From NCBI GenBank assembly GCA_016191815.1, contig JACPVI010000047.1:1-58306 (forward strand): a stretch of DNA of 58,306 nt. Direction: 5' to 3'. This document shows positions 7,844 to 15,457 of this stretch, one piece after another. Every line of letters begins with the position of its first letter. The first letter of the stretch is position 1. A model generated the notes under the pieces. That model had not been told where the DNA came from. It made no database searches and saw only the letters and a list, made by a program, of their open reading frames with translations. The DNA is from Myxococcales bacterium (GTDB lineage Bacteria > Myxococcota > Myxococcia > Myxococcales > Myxococcaceae). Both the position numbers and the translations under genes were made by a program.

Positions 7844-8542
7844 TCACCTCGACGAGTCGTTCACCTCGTTGAAGGGTTCCCCAGGCGCGATTCCCTCGCC
7901 TCCCGGGCCGGTGCGGTCCTTCGTCGAGACGGACCAGATGTCGAGCGTGCGGTCCTCGTCGATGTTCCCCGCACACGCCATGGTGACTTCGCAGTCCGGA
8001 CAGCTGCCGGCCACCCCCAGCTGCACGCCCCCAGCGAGCGATGGCACGTCGTCTACATCCACCGCCCCGGCCTGGGGATGCGTCGCGTAATCCACCGTCA
8101 CGCCGGTGTCGTTCGGACTCGATCTCGCGCTCTGACCCCGGCGATCCTCCAGCGTCCCCTCATATCCCGCGAAGTAGGCGTAGAGGTTGCCGCGGTCCGG
8201 CCGGTAACCGAGCTCGTCGAGCAGAGAAGTGTACCGATCGCGCTCGGCGAAGTGCGCACGCTGGGCGGTGTACATCGACTTCAGCGTGGACTTGCACTCC
8301 GACTGCTTCGCCCGAACGCTGCCCCGCATGTAGCTGGGGAGCGCTACCGCCGCCACCACCCCCAATAGGCACGGCACCGCCAGCACCGCGACCACGATCA
8401 GCGCCACCGTCGCTCCGCCCGAGCCCGGCTTGGGAGGCGGCCTCGCCGGCAAGAACTGGTTTCCACAGGAGGAGCAGTTGACCATCCGCCCCGCGGTCGC
8501 CACCTCGTTTGGCGCTCCGCACCGGGTGCAGAAGACTCTCAT
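7844..8542 (-). CDS. Zinc-ribbon membrane protein with pilin-like domain
   Basis: This 232-residue protein starts at the ATG at 8542, with GGAGGG just upstream. Residues 1-30 form a zinc ribbon with two CxxC pairs ('CTRC', 'CSSC'). A hydrophobic helix follows at about residues 44-66. After it the sequence reads like the start of a type IV pilin or pseudopilin ('ALPSYMRGSVRAKQSECKST', 'YTAQRAHFAERDRY'), then a globular part with several Cys ('GSCPDCEVTMAC'). There is no prepilin peptidase site at the N-terminus, because the zinc ribbon occupies it, so it is more likely a membrane-anchored pilin-fold protein than a pilus subunit. Confidence 0.7.
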   Translation of the reverse strand: MRVFCTRCGAPNEVATAGRMVNCSSCGNQFLPARPPPKPGSGGATVALIVVAVLAVPCLLGVVAAVALPSYMRGSVRAKQSECKSTLKSMYTAQRAHFAERDRYTSLLDELGYRPDRGNLYAYFAGYEGTLEDRRGQSARSSPNDTGVTVDYATHPQAGAVDVDDVPSLAGGVQLGVAGSCPDCEVTMACAGNIDEDRTLDIWSVSTKDRTGPGGEGIAPGEPFNEVNDSSR

Positions 8543-8563
8543 CGGCTTCCCTCCGAGGGCAGG

Positions 8564-10162
8564 TTATCGGAGCCCACCCAGCAGCACACCCGGATTGAGA
8601 ATGCCTTCCGGGTCCACTGCCTGCTTCGCCGCCCTCAAGGCCGCTCCGAATGGTCCTGCGCGCTCACGCTCGTACCACGGCAGGTGCAGCCGGCCCACTC
8701 CATGGTGGTGGGTGATGGTGCCTCCCGCAGCGAGCACCGCCTCGCTCGCCACCCGCTTCAATTCGGCCCACATCTCCAACTCCGCTCCCTTCCGCCCAGG
8801 CCCCACGAAGGTGAAGTACGGCGCCGGCCCGTCCGGATAGAGGTGCGTGAAACGACAGGTCAGAACCCCGGTCCCACACACCCGCCGGAGCGCTCCCTCC
8901 ACTGCCTCGGTCACCGCGCCGTGGAGCGCCTCGAAGCGGTCCCAGGTGCACGCGGTCTCGAAGGTGTCGGCGATGATCCCCAGCGCCACCAGCGCATTCT
9001 GCAGATACGGCGCTTCGAGGAACGCCGACCGCCAGCTCGCCGCCGCATCGTCCACTCCACCTGCGCGGCTGACCACTCCCTTCGGGCAGATGCCCCCGTG
9101 CGCCGCGGCGATCTCCAGCGCACGCGACGCCGCATGGTCGACCGGATGGTCCGCCGACTCGAACCCGAGCACCAGCACGCTCGAGCCATTCGCCGCCACT
9201 CCATTCAGCAGCGCCTCCCCTGCGTCCAACAGCCGGCAGTTCGACGGGTACAGGCCCGATTGCGAGATTTCTCGAGCCGCGCCCACCGCCGGATGCCAGT
9301 CGGGGAAGTGGACGCTCGCCGTCACCTTCCACCTCGGCCTCCGCTGGACCCGTACCCAGGCCTCGGTGATCACCCCCAGCACGCCCTCCGAGCCGAGCAC
9401 CAGTCGGTCTGCGCTCGGTCCGGCACCCGAGGAAGGAACCCTCCTCGTCTCCCAGATCCCTCGCGGGGTGATCATCCGGGTCGACTCGACCAGGTCGTCG
9501 ACGCGCGTGTACAGCGTCGCGAAGTGCCCGCCGGCACGCGTGGCAATCCAGCCGCCCAGAGTCGAGAACTCGAAGGACTGCGGGAAGTGCCGAAGGGTGA
9601 GGCCGCGCGGGGTGAGCTCCGCCTCGAGCGACGGCCCGCTCGCGCCCGCCTGGATGCGGGCCGCCAGCGACACCTCGTCCACCTCCAGCACCCTGCCCAG
9701 TCCCCTCATGTCCAGCGACGCCACCCCGGCAAAGCCTCCGCCCACCTCCGCCTCCACCCCTCCCACCACGCTGGTCCCCCCGCCAAACGGGATGACCGCA
9801 ATCCGTTGGGCCCCACACGCCTCGAGCACCGCCTCCACCTCGGACTCGCTCGTCGGGTGGGCGACGAAGTCGGGAGCGGCAGAGAAGTCTCCCCTAAATC
9901 CCCTCGCCAGATCCCGATAGCCCTTCCCGTAGGTGTGGGCGGCCCGGTCCAGCTTCTGCGCGGAACAGAAGGCCCGGATCAACTGCGGCGGCTCCACCTT
10001 CGCCGGAGGCAGCCTCGCCTGCTCAATCGCCGGCGGAGGCCTCGGCTCGACCCGCACCCGCCCCAGCACCGACAAGACTCGGTCCCCGATCGCAGCCAGC
10101 TCCTCCGGCCCGGGGAATCGATCGGCGTACCCCCAGCCCCAATAGCTCCTCGCTCTCGTCAC
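8564..10162 (-). CDS. FAD-linked oxidase, alkyldihydroxyacetonephosphate synthase-like
   Basis: The protein has 532 residues from a GTG at 10162, where family-like sequence ('RARSYWGWGYADRF') begins. An ATG at 10243 would add 27 atypical residues. The PCMH FAD domain has 'PFGGGTSVVGG' and 'GASGPSLEAEL'. The C-terminal oxidase domain ends with 'THHHGVGRLHLPWYERE', the His-rich motif typical of alkyl-DHAP synthase. That enzyme swaps the acyl chain of acyl-DHAP for a fatty alcohol to make ether lipids, which myxobacteria are known to produce. A related oxidase of other specificity cannot be excluded. Confidence 0.75.
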   Translation of the reverse strand: MTRARSYWGWGYADRFPGPEELAAIGDRVLSVLGRVRVEPRPPPAIEQARLPPAKVEPPQLIRAFCSAQKLDRAAHTYGKGYRDLARGFRGDFSAAPDFVAHPTSESEVEAVLEACGAQRIAVIPFGGGTSVVGGVEAEVGGGFAGVASLDMRGLGRVLEVDEVSLAARIQAGASGPSLEAELTPRGLTLRHFPQSFEFSTLGGWIATRAGGHFATLYTRVDDLVESTRMITPRGIWETRRVPSSGAGPSADRLVLGSEGVLGVITEAWVRVQRRPRWKVTASVHFPDWHPAVGAAREISQSGLYPSNCRLLDAGEALLNGVAANGSSVLVLGFESADHPVDHAASRALEIAAAHGGICPKGVVSRAGGVDDAAASWRSAFLEAPYLQNALVALGIIADTFETACTWDRFEALHGAVTEAVEGALRRVCGTGVLTCRFTHLYPDGPAPYFTFVGPGRKGAELEMWAELKRVASEAVLAAGGTITHHHGVGRLHLPWYERERAGPFGAALRAAKQAVDPEGILNPGVLLGGLR

Positions 10163-10296
10163 GGGGGGAGCATCGTCGCCACCGCCCCGGCCGGCAATGT
10201 CGCAACCCGGCATTCCGAGACGCAGCGCGTTAGCCAAGCCCATCTCGGAGCGGAGCGGGCAAGGGGTGAAATGTGGTACAATGGATTTTCTTCCCT

Positions 10297-10953
10297 ATGC
10301 TCCAGAGCCACGGCGCTTGTGACGTGGTGACGCTGCGGCCGCCCACCGGCGTGCTGGTGGCCGCGGAGTCGACTGACTTGGGCCTTCGCGCTGCGGCGAG
10401 CGGCCCGGGCCGCTTCACCCTCTCCGGAGTGGTCGGCGGCGAGCAAGATCCGGCGCTCCAGCTATGGCTCGATGGCGAAGCGCTGGCGGTTCCCCTCTCC
10501 CGGGGCATGGCTCCGATGGCCGTGTTCCACGCGCTGGAGAAATGCCTGCCGGTCGGGATGGTGGCCTCGGCGCATCCGGATGCCGGCTGGCCCGGGTCGG
10601 CGGTCGTGGTCACCGTCCATCGGGGAGTTGCGCCGGCCGCCCGCCTGCCGCAGGTCGAAGTGCTCATCCACGACTCGTCGCAGCGTGCCCGCAGCCTGGC
10701 GACCAACTCCTTCGAGCTGTCCGGCACCACCGCCCACTTCGGGCCGGTCCAGCCATCCGCGGAAGTGGGAGTCGACGGCAGGCACCTCCACGTCACGCTC
10801 GGCAAGGGCATGAACCCGGGGGCAACCGCGAGGGCGATCTCCTCCGCGCTTCCGGCCGGCTACACCGCGATCGTCGAGCCTCCCAGGCCACACGGCGCAC
10901 CGGTGATCGTTACCGTGGTCCGCTGTTCCGATCTCAACGTCGCCGCGGCCTAG
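10297..10953 (+). CDS. Unrecognised protein with two copies of a ~90-residue module (paralogue 1)
   Basis: The protein has 218 residues. I chose the ATG at 10297 because it puts the start at the same distance from the first module as in the paralogue at 11145. It consists of two related modules, at about residues 15-105 and 110-215. The second reads 'VGVDGRHLHVTLGKG' then 'AISSALPAGYTAIVEP' then 'VIVTVVR'. The same order (a beta strand ending in DG, a helix with 'ALP.GY', a final 'TVVR' strand) occurs in all four modules of the two neighbouring genes. There is no signal peptide, membrane segment or known catalytic motif. A hairpin terminator follows. Confidence 0.7.
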   Translation: MLQSHGACDVVTLRPPTGVLVAAESTDLGLRAAASGPGRFTLSGVVGGEQDPALQLWLDGEALAVPLSRGMAPMAVFHALEKCLPVGMVASAHPDAGWPGSAVVVTVHRGVAPAARLPQVEVLIHDSSQRARSLATNSFELSGTTAHFGPVQPSAEVGVDGRHLHVTLGKGMNPGATARAISSALPAGYTAIVEPPRPHGAPVIVTVVRCSDLNVAAA

Positions 10954-10991
10954 CGGTCGCCACTCCACCAGCGGCTCCGAGCCTGCGGAAG

Positions 10992-11014
10992 AGCCCAGAG
11001 CCAATGGGCTTTTC
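10992..11014 (+). terminator. Rho-independent terminator after paralogue 1
   Basis: The stem AGCCCA (10992-10997) pairs with TGGGCT (11005-11010) around a seven-base loop and is followed by TTTT. It lies 38 bases after the stop of the first paralogue. The stem is short, so termination may be partial. An unusually T-rich stretch continues to about 11050. Confidence 0.6.
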
Positions 11015-11144
11015 GTTTGGCTCGATTTGTAATTTTTCTTTTCTCTTTCGCCGAGAAACCAGGGGCGCCCACCGTCGACAATGGGGCGAATTCTGCGGAC
11101 CGCCAGCCATGCAAGCGAGCCTTTCACGCAACCCATTCGGGGAG

Positions 11145-11840
11145 ATGGACCTCGAGACGACGCCGGTGGTGGCGAGGGCGAGGCCGTCGGCGGCGAAGCT
11201 GGAGTTGGTGAGCGGCGATCCCAGGATGGAGGCGCGGGTGGTGGCCCGGGGCACGCTGACCCTTTTGGCCTACGTCCCGGACGAGGGCCCGTTCGACGCC
11301 TACGTGGCGCTGAAGGTGGACGGGAACTTCGTCACGGTGGCCTTCCACAAGGGTTTGGACCGGGAGGGCATCTTCCAGGCCATCCGGGCGGCGCTGCCAC
11401 CGGGCTTCGAAGCGGCGACTCCGGAGGGGAGTGAGTCCGAGGTGCTGATCGTGAACGTGATGCGGCTCGCGGGCTCAGAGGTCGCCCCCCATGTGATGTT
11501 CGCCTCCACGGATCCCGGCCAGCGCGTGCGCCGCGCGGGGAGGAACAAGCTGTCGATCGATGGGGTGGCGACGCGCGGATTCGCCCATCCCGCATGGATC
11601 CATCTGTCGGTCGACGGGCGCCAGATCGAGATCCCGCTGTCCGGAGGCGAGGGGCCGCTGGAGACGGCCGGCCTCATCCGGCGCGCCCTTCCCGGCGGGT
11701 ACACCGCGATCATCGAGCTGCCGCTGTACCATGGCGAAGAGGTGAAGCTGACGGTGGTGCGGCGGCGCTCACGCGCCAAAGGCAGCACCTGCCGGCCCGC
11801 GGGAGGACCCGGGCCGGTCAGAACTCCGCGGCCGACCTAG
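11145..11840 (+). CDS. Unrecognised protein with two copies of the same module (paralogue 2)
   Basis: The protein has 231 residues from the ATG at 11145; an in-frame ATG at 11109 is the alternative. Module 1 has 'LKVDGNFVTVAFHKGL', 'IRAALPPGFEA' and 'VLIVNVMR'. Module 2 has 'LSVDGRQIEIPLSGGEG', 'IRRALPGGYTAIIELP' and 'VKLTVVRR'. The arrangement matches the neighbour at 10297, so the pair arose by internal duplication followed by gene duplication. It ends with a basic, Gly/Pro-rich tail whose last ~23 bases overlap the 3' end of the convergent regulator gene. Soluble, no recognised family. Confidence 0.7.
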   Translation: MDLETTPVVARARPSAAKLELVSGDPRMEARVVARGTLTLLAYVPDEGPFDAYVALKVDGNFVTVAFHKGLDREGIFQAIRAALPPGFEAATPEGSESEVLIVNVMRLAGSEVAPHVMFASTDPGQRVRRAGRNKLSIDGVATRGFAHPAWIHLSVDGRQIEIPLSGGEGPLETAGLIRRALPGGYTAIIELPLYHGEEVKLTVVRRRSRAKGSTCRPAGGPGPVRTPRPT

Positions 11841-13470
11841 GGTCGATGATGCCGCTCTCCTTGATCTTGTAGAGCAGCGCCTTGTAGCTGATCTTCAGCT
11901 TGCTGGCGGCCCTCCGCTTGTTCCAGCCGGTGCGGTGGAGCATCGCCAGGATGGCCTCGCGCTCCGCCAGCATCGCCGCGCGCTTGCCGATGTCCTTGAG
12001 GGACATCTCCTCCAGCGGGACCGGCGGAGGCGGAGGCGGAGGCTGCGGCATGGAAAAAGGGCTCCCGTAGCGAGGAGGGAGGATCCGGTTGGGCCCCGGC
12101 CCAAGCCCCGCCGCGCCGTTGGCGATCACCGTCGGCTGCGGGCCGAAGGGAGTCTCGTAGGTGGCGTTGGGCTCACGCGGCGCCGCTGGCCGCTCGGAGG
12201 GAGCGATAGGTGGCGAGCTGTTTCCGTCCTCCCCGGCGTACGCGGTGGGCAGCGAGGGCGCGCTGGCGGGAGCCCGAGCACAGAGGCGAAGCTCGTCGAG
12301 CACCAACGTCGGCTCCTTGAGCACCACCAGCCGGCGGACCAGGTTCTCCAGCTCGCGCACGTTGCCCGGCCACTCGTGGTGGATGAAGGCGTCCAGGATC
12401 TCCCGCGGCAGCTCCGGCGCGGCGTTCTGATAGCGCTTGCCGTACTTCCGGAAGAAGTGCTCCACCAGCGGGAGGATGTCCTCCCTCCGCTCGCGCAAGG
12501 GCGCGATCCGGATCGCCACCACGTTCAGCCGGTAGAAGAGGTCCTCGCGGAAGTTGCCGGCCTCGATCTCCCGCTCCAGATCGCGGTTGGTCGCCACCAG
12601 CACCCGTGCGTCCACCCGCACGCTCTTCTTCCCGCCGACCCGGTAGAACTCCTCGTCCTGCAGGACCTGGAGCAGCTTGGCTTGCAGCCGGATCGCCATC
12701 TCTCCGATCTCGTCGAGGAAGATCGTCCCCTGGTCGGCCAGCTCGAACTTCCCAGGCTTCTCCGCGGTGGCGCCGGTGAAGGCCCCCCGCTCGTGGCCGA
12801 ACAGCTCGCTCTCCAACAGCTCCGCCGGCAGCGCCGCGCAGTTCACCTTGATGAACGGGTGTCCCCGCCGGCGGCTTTTGGAATGGATCTCCCGCGCGAT
12901 CACCTCCTTGCCGGTTCCCGACTCCCCGAGCAAGAGCACCGGGACGTCGGTGTCGGCGATCCGATCTACCAGCGCCATCGCCCGCCGCATCGCGCCGGAG
13001 ATGGAGATGAGCTGGCGCTCCTCGCGCTCCTCTCCTTCCTCCGGGGGGGCCGACTCCGCTCGGCGCGGCGCGGAGGCGGCCGCCGGCCGGGGCTCCGCCG
13101 CCACTGCGCGCCCGAGCGCCCGCGAGAGCGCATCCTCGAGGTCCCGGTTCTCGAACGGCTTGGAGAGGTAGTCGGTGGCCCCCAGCTTCATCGCCCGGAC
13201 TGCGTCGTCCGCCCCGGAGAGCGCCGAGAGCACGATCACCGGCGCCTGCCCGCCCTGGGCCCGGTACCGCTCCAAAACCTCGAGCCCACTCAGGCCTGGC
13301 ATCAGCACGTCCAAAAGCACCGCGTCGAAGGAGCCCTCCGCGAGCATCTCCAGCGCCTGGGCCCCGCTCGCGGCCGTCCGCGCCTGGTAGCCCTTCCCGG
13401 TCAACAGCTCCGCCAGAAAGGTCCGGACCGTCTCCTCGTCATCGACCGCCAGAATCGCCAACGGCTCCAT
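11818..13470 (-). CDS. NtrC-family sigma-54-dependent response regulator
   Basis: This 550-residue response regulator starts at the ATG at 13470, with GGGGAG upstream. Residues 1-120 are a receiver domain with acidic pocket 'VDDEE' and phosphoacceptor D54 ('LLDVLMPG'). A linker precedes the AAA+ domain: Walker A 'GESGTGKE', the sigma-54 contact loop 'ERGAFTGA', Walker B 'GTIFLDEIGE' and an arginine-finger region. A long Pro-rich spacer (about residues 425-490) follows. A Fis-type helix-turn-helix lies at the C-terminus ('NKRRAASKLKISYKALLYKI'). On phosphorylation it should activate sigma-54 promoters. No histidine kinase gene is adjacent, so it is an orphan here. Confidence 0.93.
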   Translation of the reverse strand: MEPLAILAVDDEETVRTFLAELLTGKGYQARTAASGAQALEMLAEGSFDAVLLDVLMPGLSGLEVLERYRAQGGQAPVIVLSALSGADDAVRAMKLGATDYLSKPFENRDLEDALSRALGRAVAAEPRPAAASAPRRAESAPPEEGEEREERQLISISGAMRRAMALVDRIADTDVPVLLLGESGTGKEVIAREIHSKSRRRGHPFIKVNCAALPAELLESELFGHERGAFTGATAEKPGKFELADQGTIFLDEIGEMAIRLQAKLLQVLQDEEFYRVGGKKSVRVDARVLVATNRDLEREIEAGNFREDLFYRLNVVAIRIAPLRERREDILPLVEHFFRKYGKRYQNAAPELPREILDAFIHHEWPGNVRELENLVRRLVVLKEPTLVLDELRLCARAPASAPSLPTAYAGEDGNSSPPIAPSERPAAPREPNATYETPFGPQPTVIANGAAGLGPGPNRILPPRYGSPFSMPQPPPPPPPVPLEEMSLKDIGKRAAMLAEREAILAMLHRTGWNKRRAASKLKISYKALLYKIKESGIIDPRSAAEF

Positions 13471-13751
13471 CACGCTCCCCTGCCCACGCCGCCATCGCTG
13501 AACCGGTGGAAATCCCGCCTCGCTCCCGCCGACATTTTCAGCCATGGAATCTGTGTCGCCCGTTCATCCAGTGGAAGTTCCCCTGTCGAGCGAATCGATG
13601 TCCGTCGATGGCACCGGCCGAGCAACCGCCGTGCCATCTCGACGGCGGGGGTCGGCGCTCCAGGTCCTCGGTGGTCAGTCGGTGCTCGAAGGCCTTCTTT
13701 GTCCGGTTTGGTGTAGACCTCGACGTGCATGCGAAAGAGAATCCCCGCCCG

Positions 13752-14906
13752 ATGCGCGGTCTGTTCGGCGACTTCTCGACGATGCCGTTGAAGGACCTCG
13801 TCGTCTACCTCGGGAACAAGCGTGCGACCGGAACTCTCCTTTTGGAGAGGAGCTCGGTGAGAAAGCAGCTGGCAATCAAAGAGGGCATGGTGCTTTCCGC
13901 CAGCTCGAACGAGCCGAGGGAGTTCCTGGGCCAGTTCCTGATCAACATGGGGTACATCACCGAGGATCAGTTCAACAAGGCCTACCAGACCCAGAAGGAG
14001 ACCAAGGTCTTCCTGGGGAGGATCCTGGTGATGATCGGGCTGGTCTCCGAGCAGGTGGTGATGACCGCGCTGTCTTTGAAAATCCGCGAAACCCTGCTGG
14101 ACGCCTTCCGCTGGGAAGACGGGACCTTCAACTTCGACGCCGCCGAGGAGCCGAAGCCACCGGAGGGCGTGGACCTCCAGATCGACTTGCTCGATATCCA
14201 CCGCGAGGGCGAATTCCGCGACACCGCCTGGCAGGCAATTCGCGCAGCCTTCCCCGGGGGGAGCTGCCGGCTGGAGCTGAGCGAGAAGAACCTGGCCGAG
14301 CCTCCCAAGCCGGGGAGCCTCGACGCCCGCCTGATCGAGCTGATCAAGCTGGGACACACCATCGACGAGCTTTTGCTCGCCCTGCACGCGACCGACTTCT
14401 ACCTCTATCAGCGGCTGTATGCGCTCTATCGGCTGGAGGCGGTGAGGGTCGCCGACTCGGTGGAGGTCGAAGTCGCCGAGTCGGGCCCTGCCGACACCGT
14501 CGGTGAGGAGAGCGGCGTGGAGGAGATCTTGGGCCATGCCGAGGCCTTCCTGGACAGCGGGGCGTTCGCCGAAGCCGAGGCTCTGGCCAAGCGAGCGAAC
14601 GAGCTGGCGCCCTCTTCCCGTGCGGTCGAGCTTCTTCGCAGGGCGGAGGCGGGGCTGGCAAAGGCCCTGCGGGAGAGGCTGCTCGACGGCGGCCGGGTGG
14701 CCACGCTCCTGGTGACCCCGGGCAAGCTGCGCGAGCTGCAGATGACGCCGCCGGAGAAGTACCTGCTCTCGCGGGTGGATGGGTCGCGCGAGGTGGCCTC
14801 CATCGTTCACGTCTCCCCGCTGCGCGAGCTGGACGCGCTCAAGTACTTCGAGCAGTTCGTCCGGAAGGGCCTGGTGAAGATCGAGCCGAGCGCGAAACGG
14901 CCCTAG
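13752..14906 (+). CDS. DUF4388 (PATAN-like) signalling protein
   Basis: The protein has 384 residues from the ATG at 13752; upstream codons are unlike coding sequence. It begins with 'MRGLFGDFSTMPLKDLVVYL' and 'NKRATGTLLLERS', the classic DUF4388 start. An MshEN/T2SSE_N-like helical segment follows ('FLGQFLINMGYITEDQFNKA', 'LGRILVMIGLVSEQVVMTA'). Later parts include a helical repeat (about 270-315) and a winged-helix-like end. Such proteins act as adaptors or response elements in motility and regulation in deltaproteobacteria. It is divergent from the NtrC-type gene and may be functionally linked to it. Its TAG stop shares the tetranucleotide CTAG with the stop of the convergent gene. Confidence 0.8.
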   Translation: MRGLFGDFSTMPLKDLVVYLGNKRATGTLLLERSSVRKQLAIKEGMVLSASSNEPREFLGQFLINMGYITEDQFNKAYQTQKETKVFLGRILVMIGLVSEQVVMTALSLKIRETLLDAFRWEDGTFNFDAAEEPKPPEGVDLQIDLLDIHREGEFRDTAWQAIRAAFPGGSCRLELSEKNLAEPPKPGSLDARLIELIKLGHTIDELLLALHATDFYLYQRLYALYRLEAVRVADSVEVEVAESGPADTVGEESGVEEILGHAEAFLDSGAFAEAEALAKRANELAPSSRAVELLRRAEAGLAKALRERLLDGGRVATLLVTPGKLRELQMTPPEKYLLSRVDGSREVASIVHVSPLRELDALKYFEQFVRKGLVKIEPSAKRP

Positions 14907-15361
14907 GGGCAGCCGGCGTCCGCTCCCCAGTTGCTGCTTGCGGGTGGGCTCGAAAGGAAGCCGGAGACCATGCTGCAACCCAAGAGCGCGTTGACCCGGA
15001 TTCGGCCGGCGCCCCCGCCTCCCCCGCCGCCATTCCCGGAGCCGCTGCTGCCCCCGCTCCCCACCGTGGCGCTCGTGGTTCCCGCCGCGCCATCGCCGCC
15101 GGGCCCCCCCCGACCGGTGGCGGACCCGTCCGCCCCAGGCGCCGCAGTGGCGACGGAGAGGTAGCCGTCCACTCCGTTGTCCCCCGCGTAGGAAACATCG
15201 GTGTTGTTCCCGTCTCCTTCGCCCCCGCTGCCGCCGTTGGCGGTCAGGCGGGCGGCGCCCGGCGCGATTCGAACCGTGACCGCGATGCCGCCCTGGGAGG
15301 ACGGAGGGCTGGTGCAGGCTGTCGCCAGGATTGCGGCGAGGAGAAGCTGGCGACGCGTCAC
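14903..15361 (-). CDS. Glycine-rich putative lipoprotein
   Basis: The protein has 152 residues from a GTG at 15361. An Arg-Arg start and hydrophobic run end in Leu-Ala-Thr-Ala-Cys, a plausible lipobox. The rest is dominated by Gly, Ala and Ser ('GSGNGGGGGGGAGRIRVNAL'), ending with two Cys. The Gly-run followed by 'GRIRV' recalls segments of large myxobacterial surface proteins; this may be a short relative or a remnant of one. Composition can create spurious frames, but the lipoprotein signal argues for a real gene. Confidence 0.55.
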   Translation of the reverse strand: MTRRQLLLAAILATACTSPPSSQGGIAVTVRIAPGAARLTANGGSGGEGDGNNTDVSYAGDNGVDGYLSVATAAPGADGSATGRGGPGGDGAAGTTSATVGSGGSSGSGNGGGGGGGAGRIRVNALLGCSMVSGFLSSPPASSNWGADAGCP

Positions 15362-15457
15362 CGGGGGTGATTTTACCCCGGCGGGGCTCCCGCACCCCTC
15401 CGGCCCGGGATAAGGATCGCCTCCGGGCCGGGCAGAAGAAGCCGGCGCGCGATCCGA

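Noticed and set aside
10271-10296. TACAAT at 10277-10282 as a -10 box for the first module gene
   Set aside because: No -35 hexamer at a suitable distance, so not listed as a promoter despite the good hexamer.
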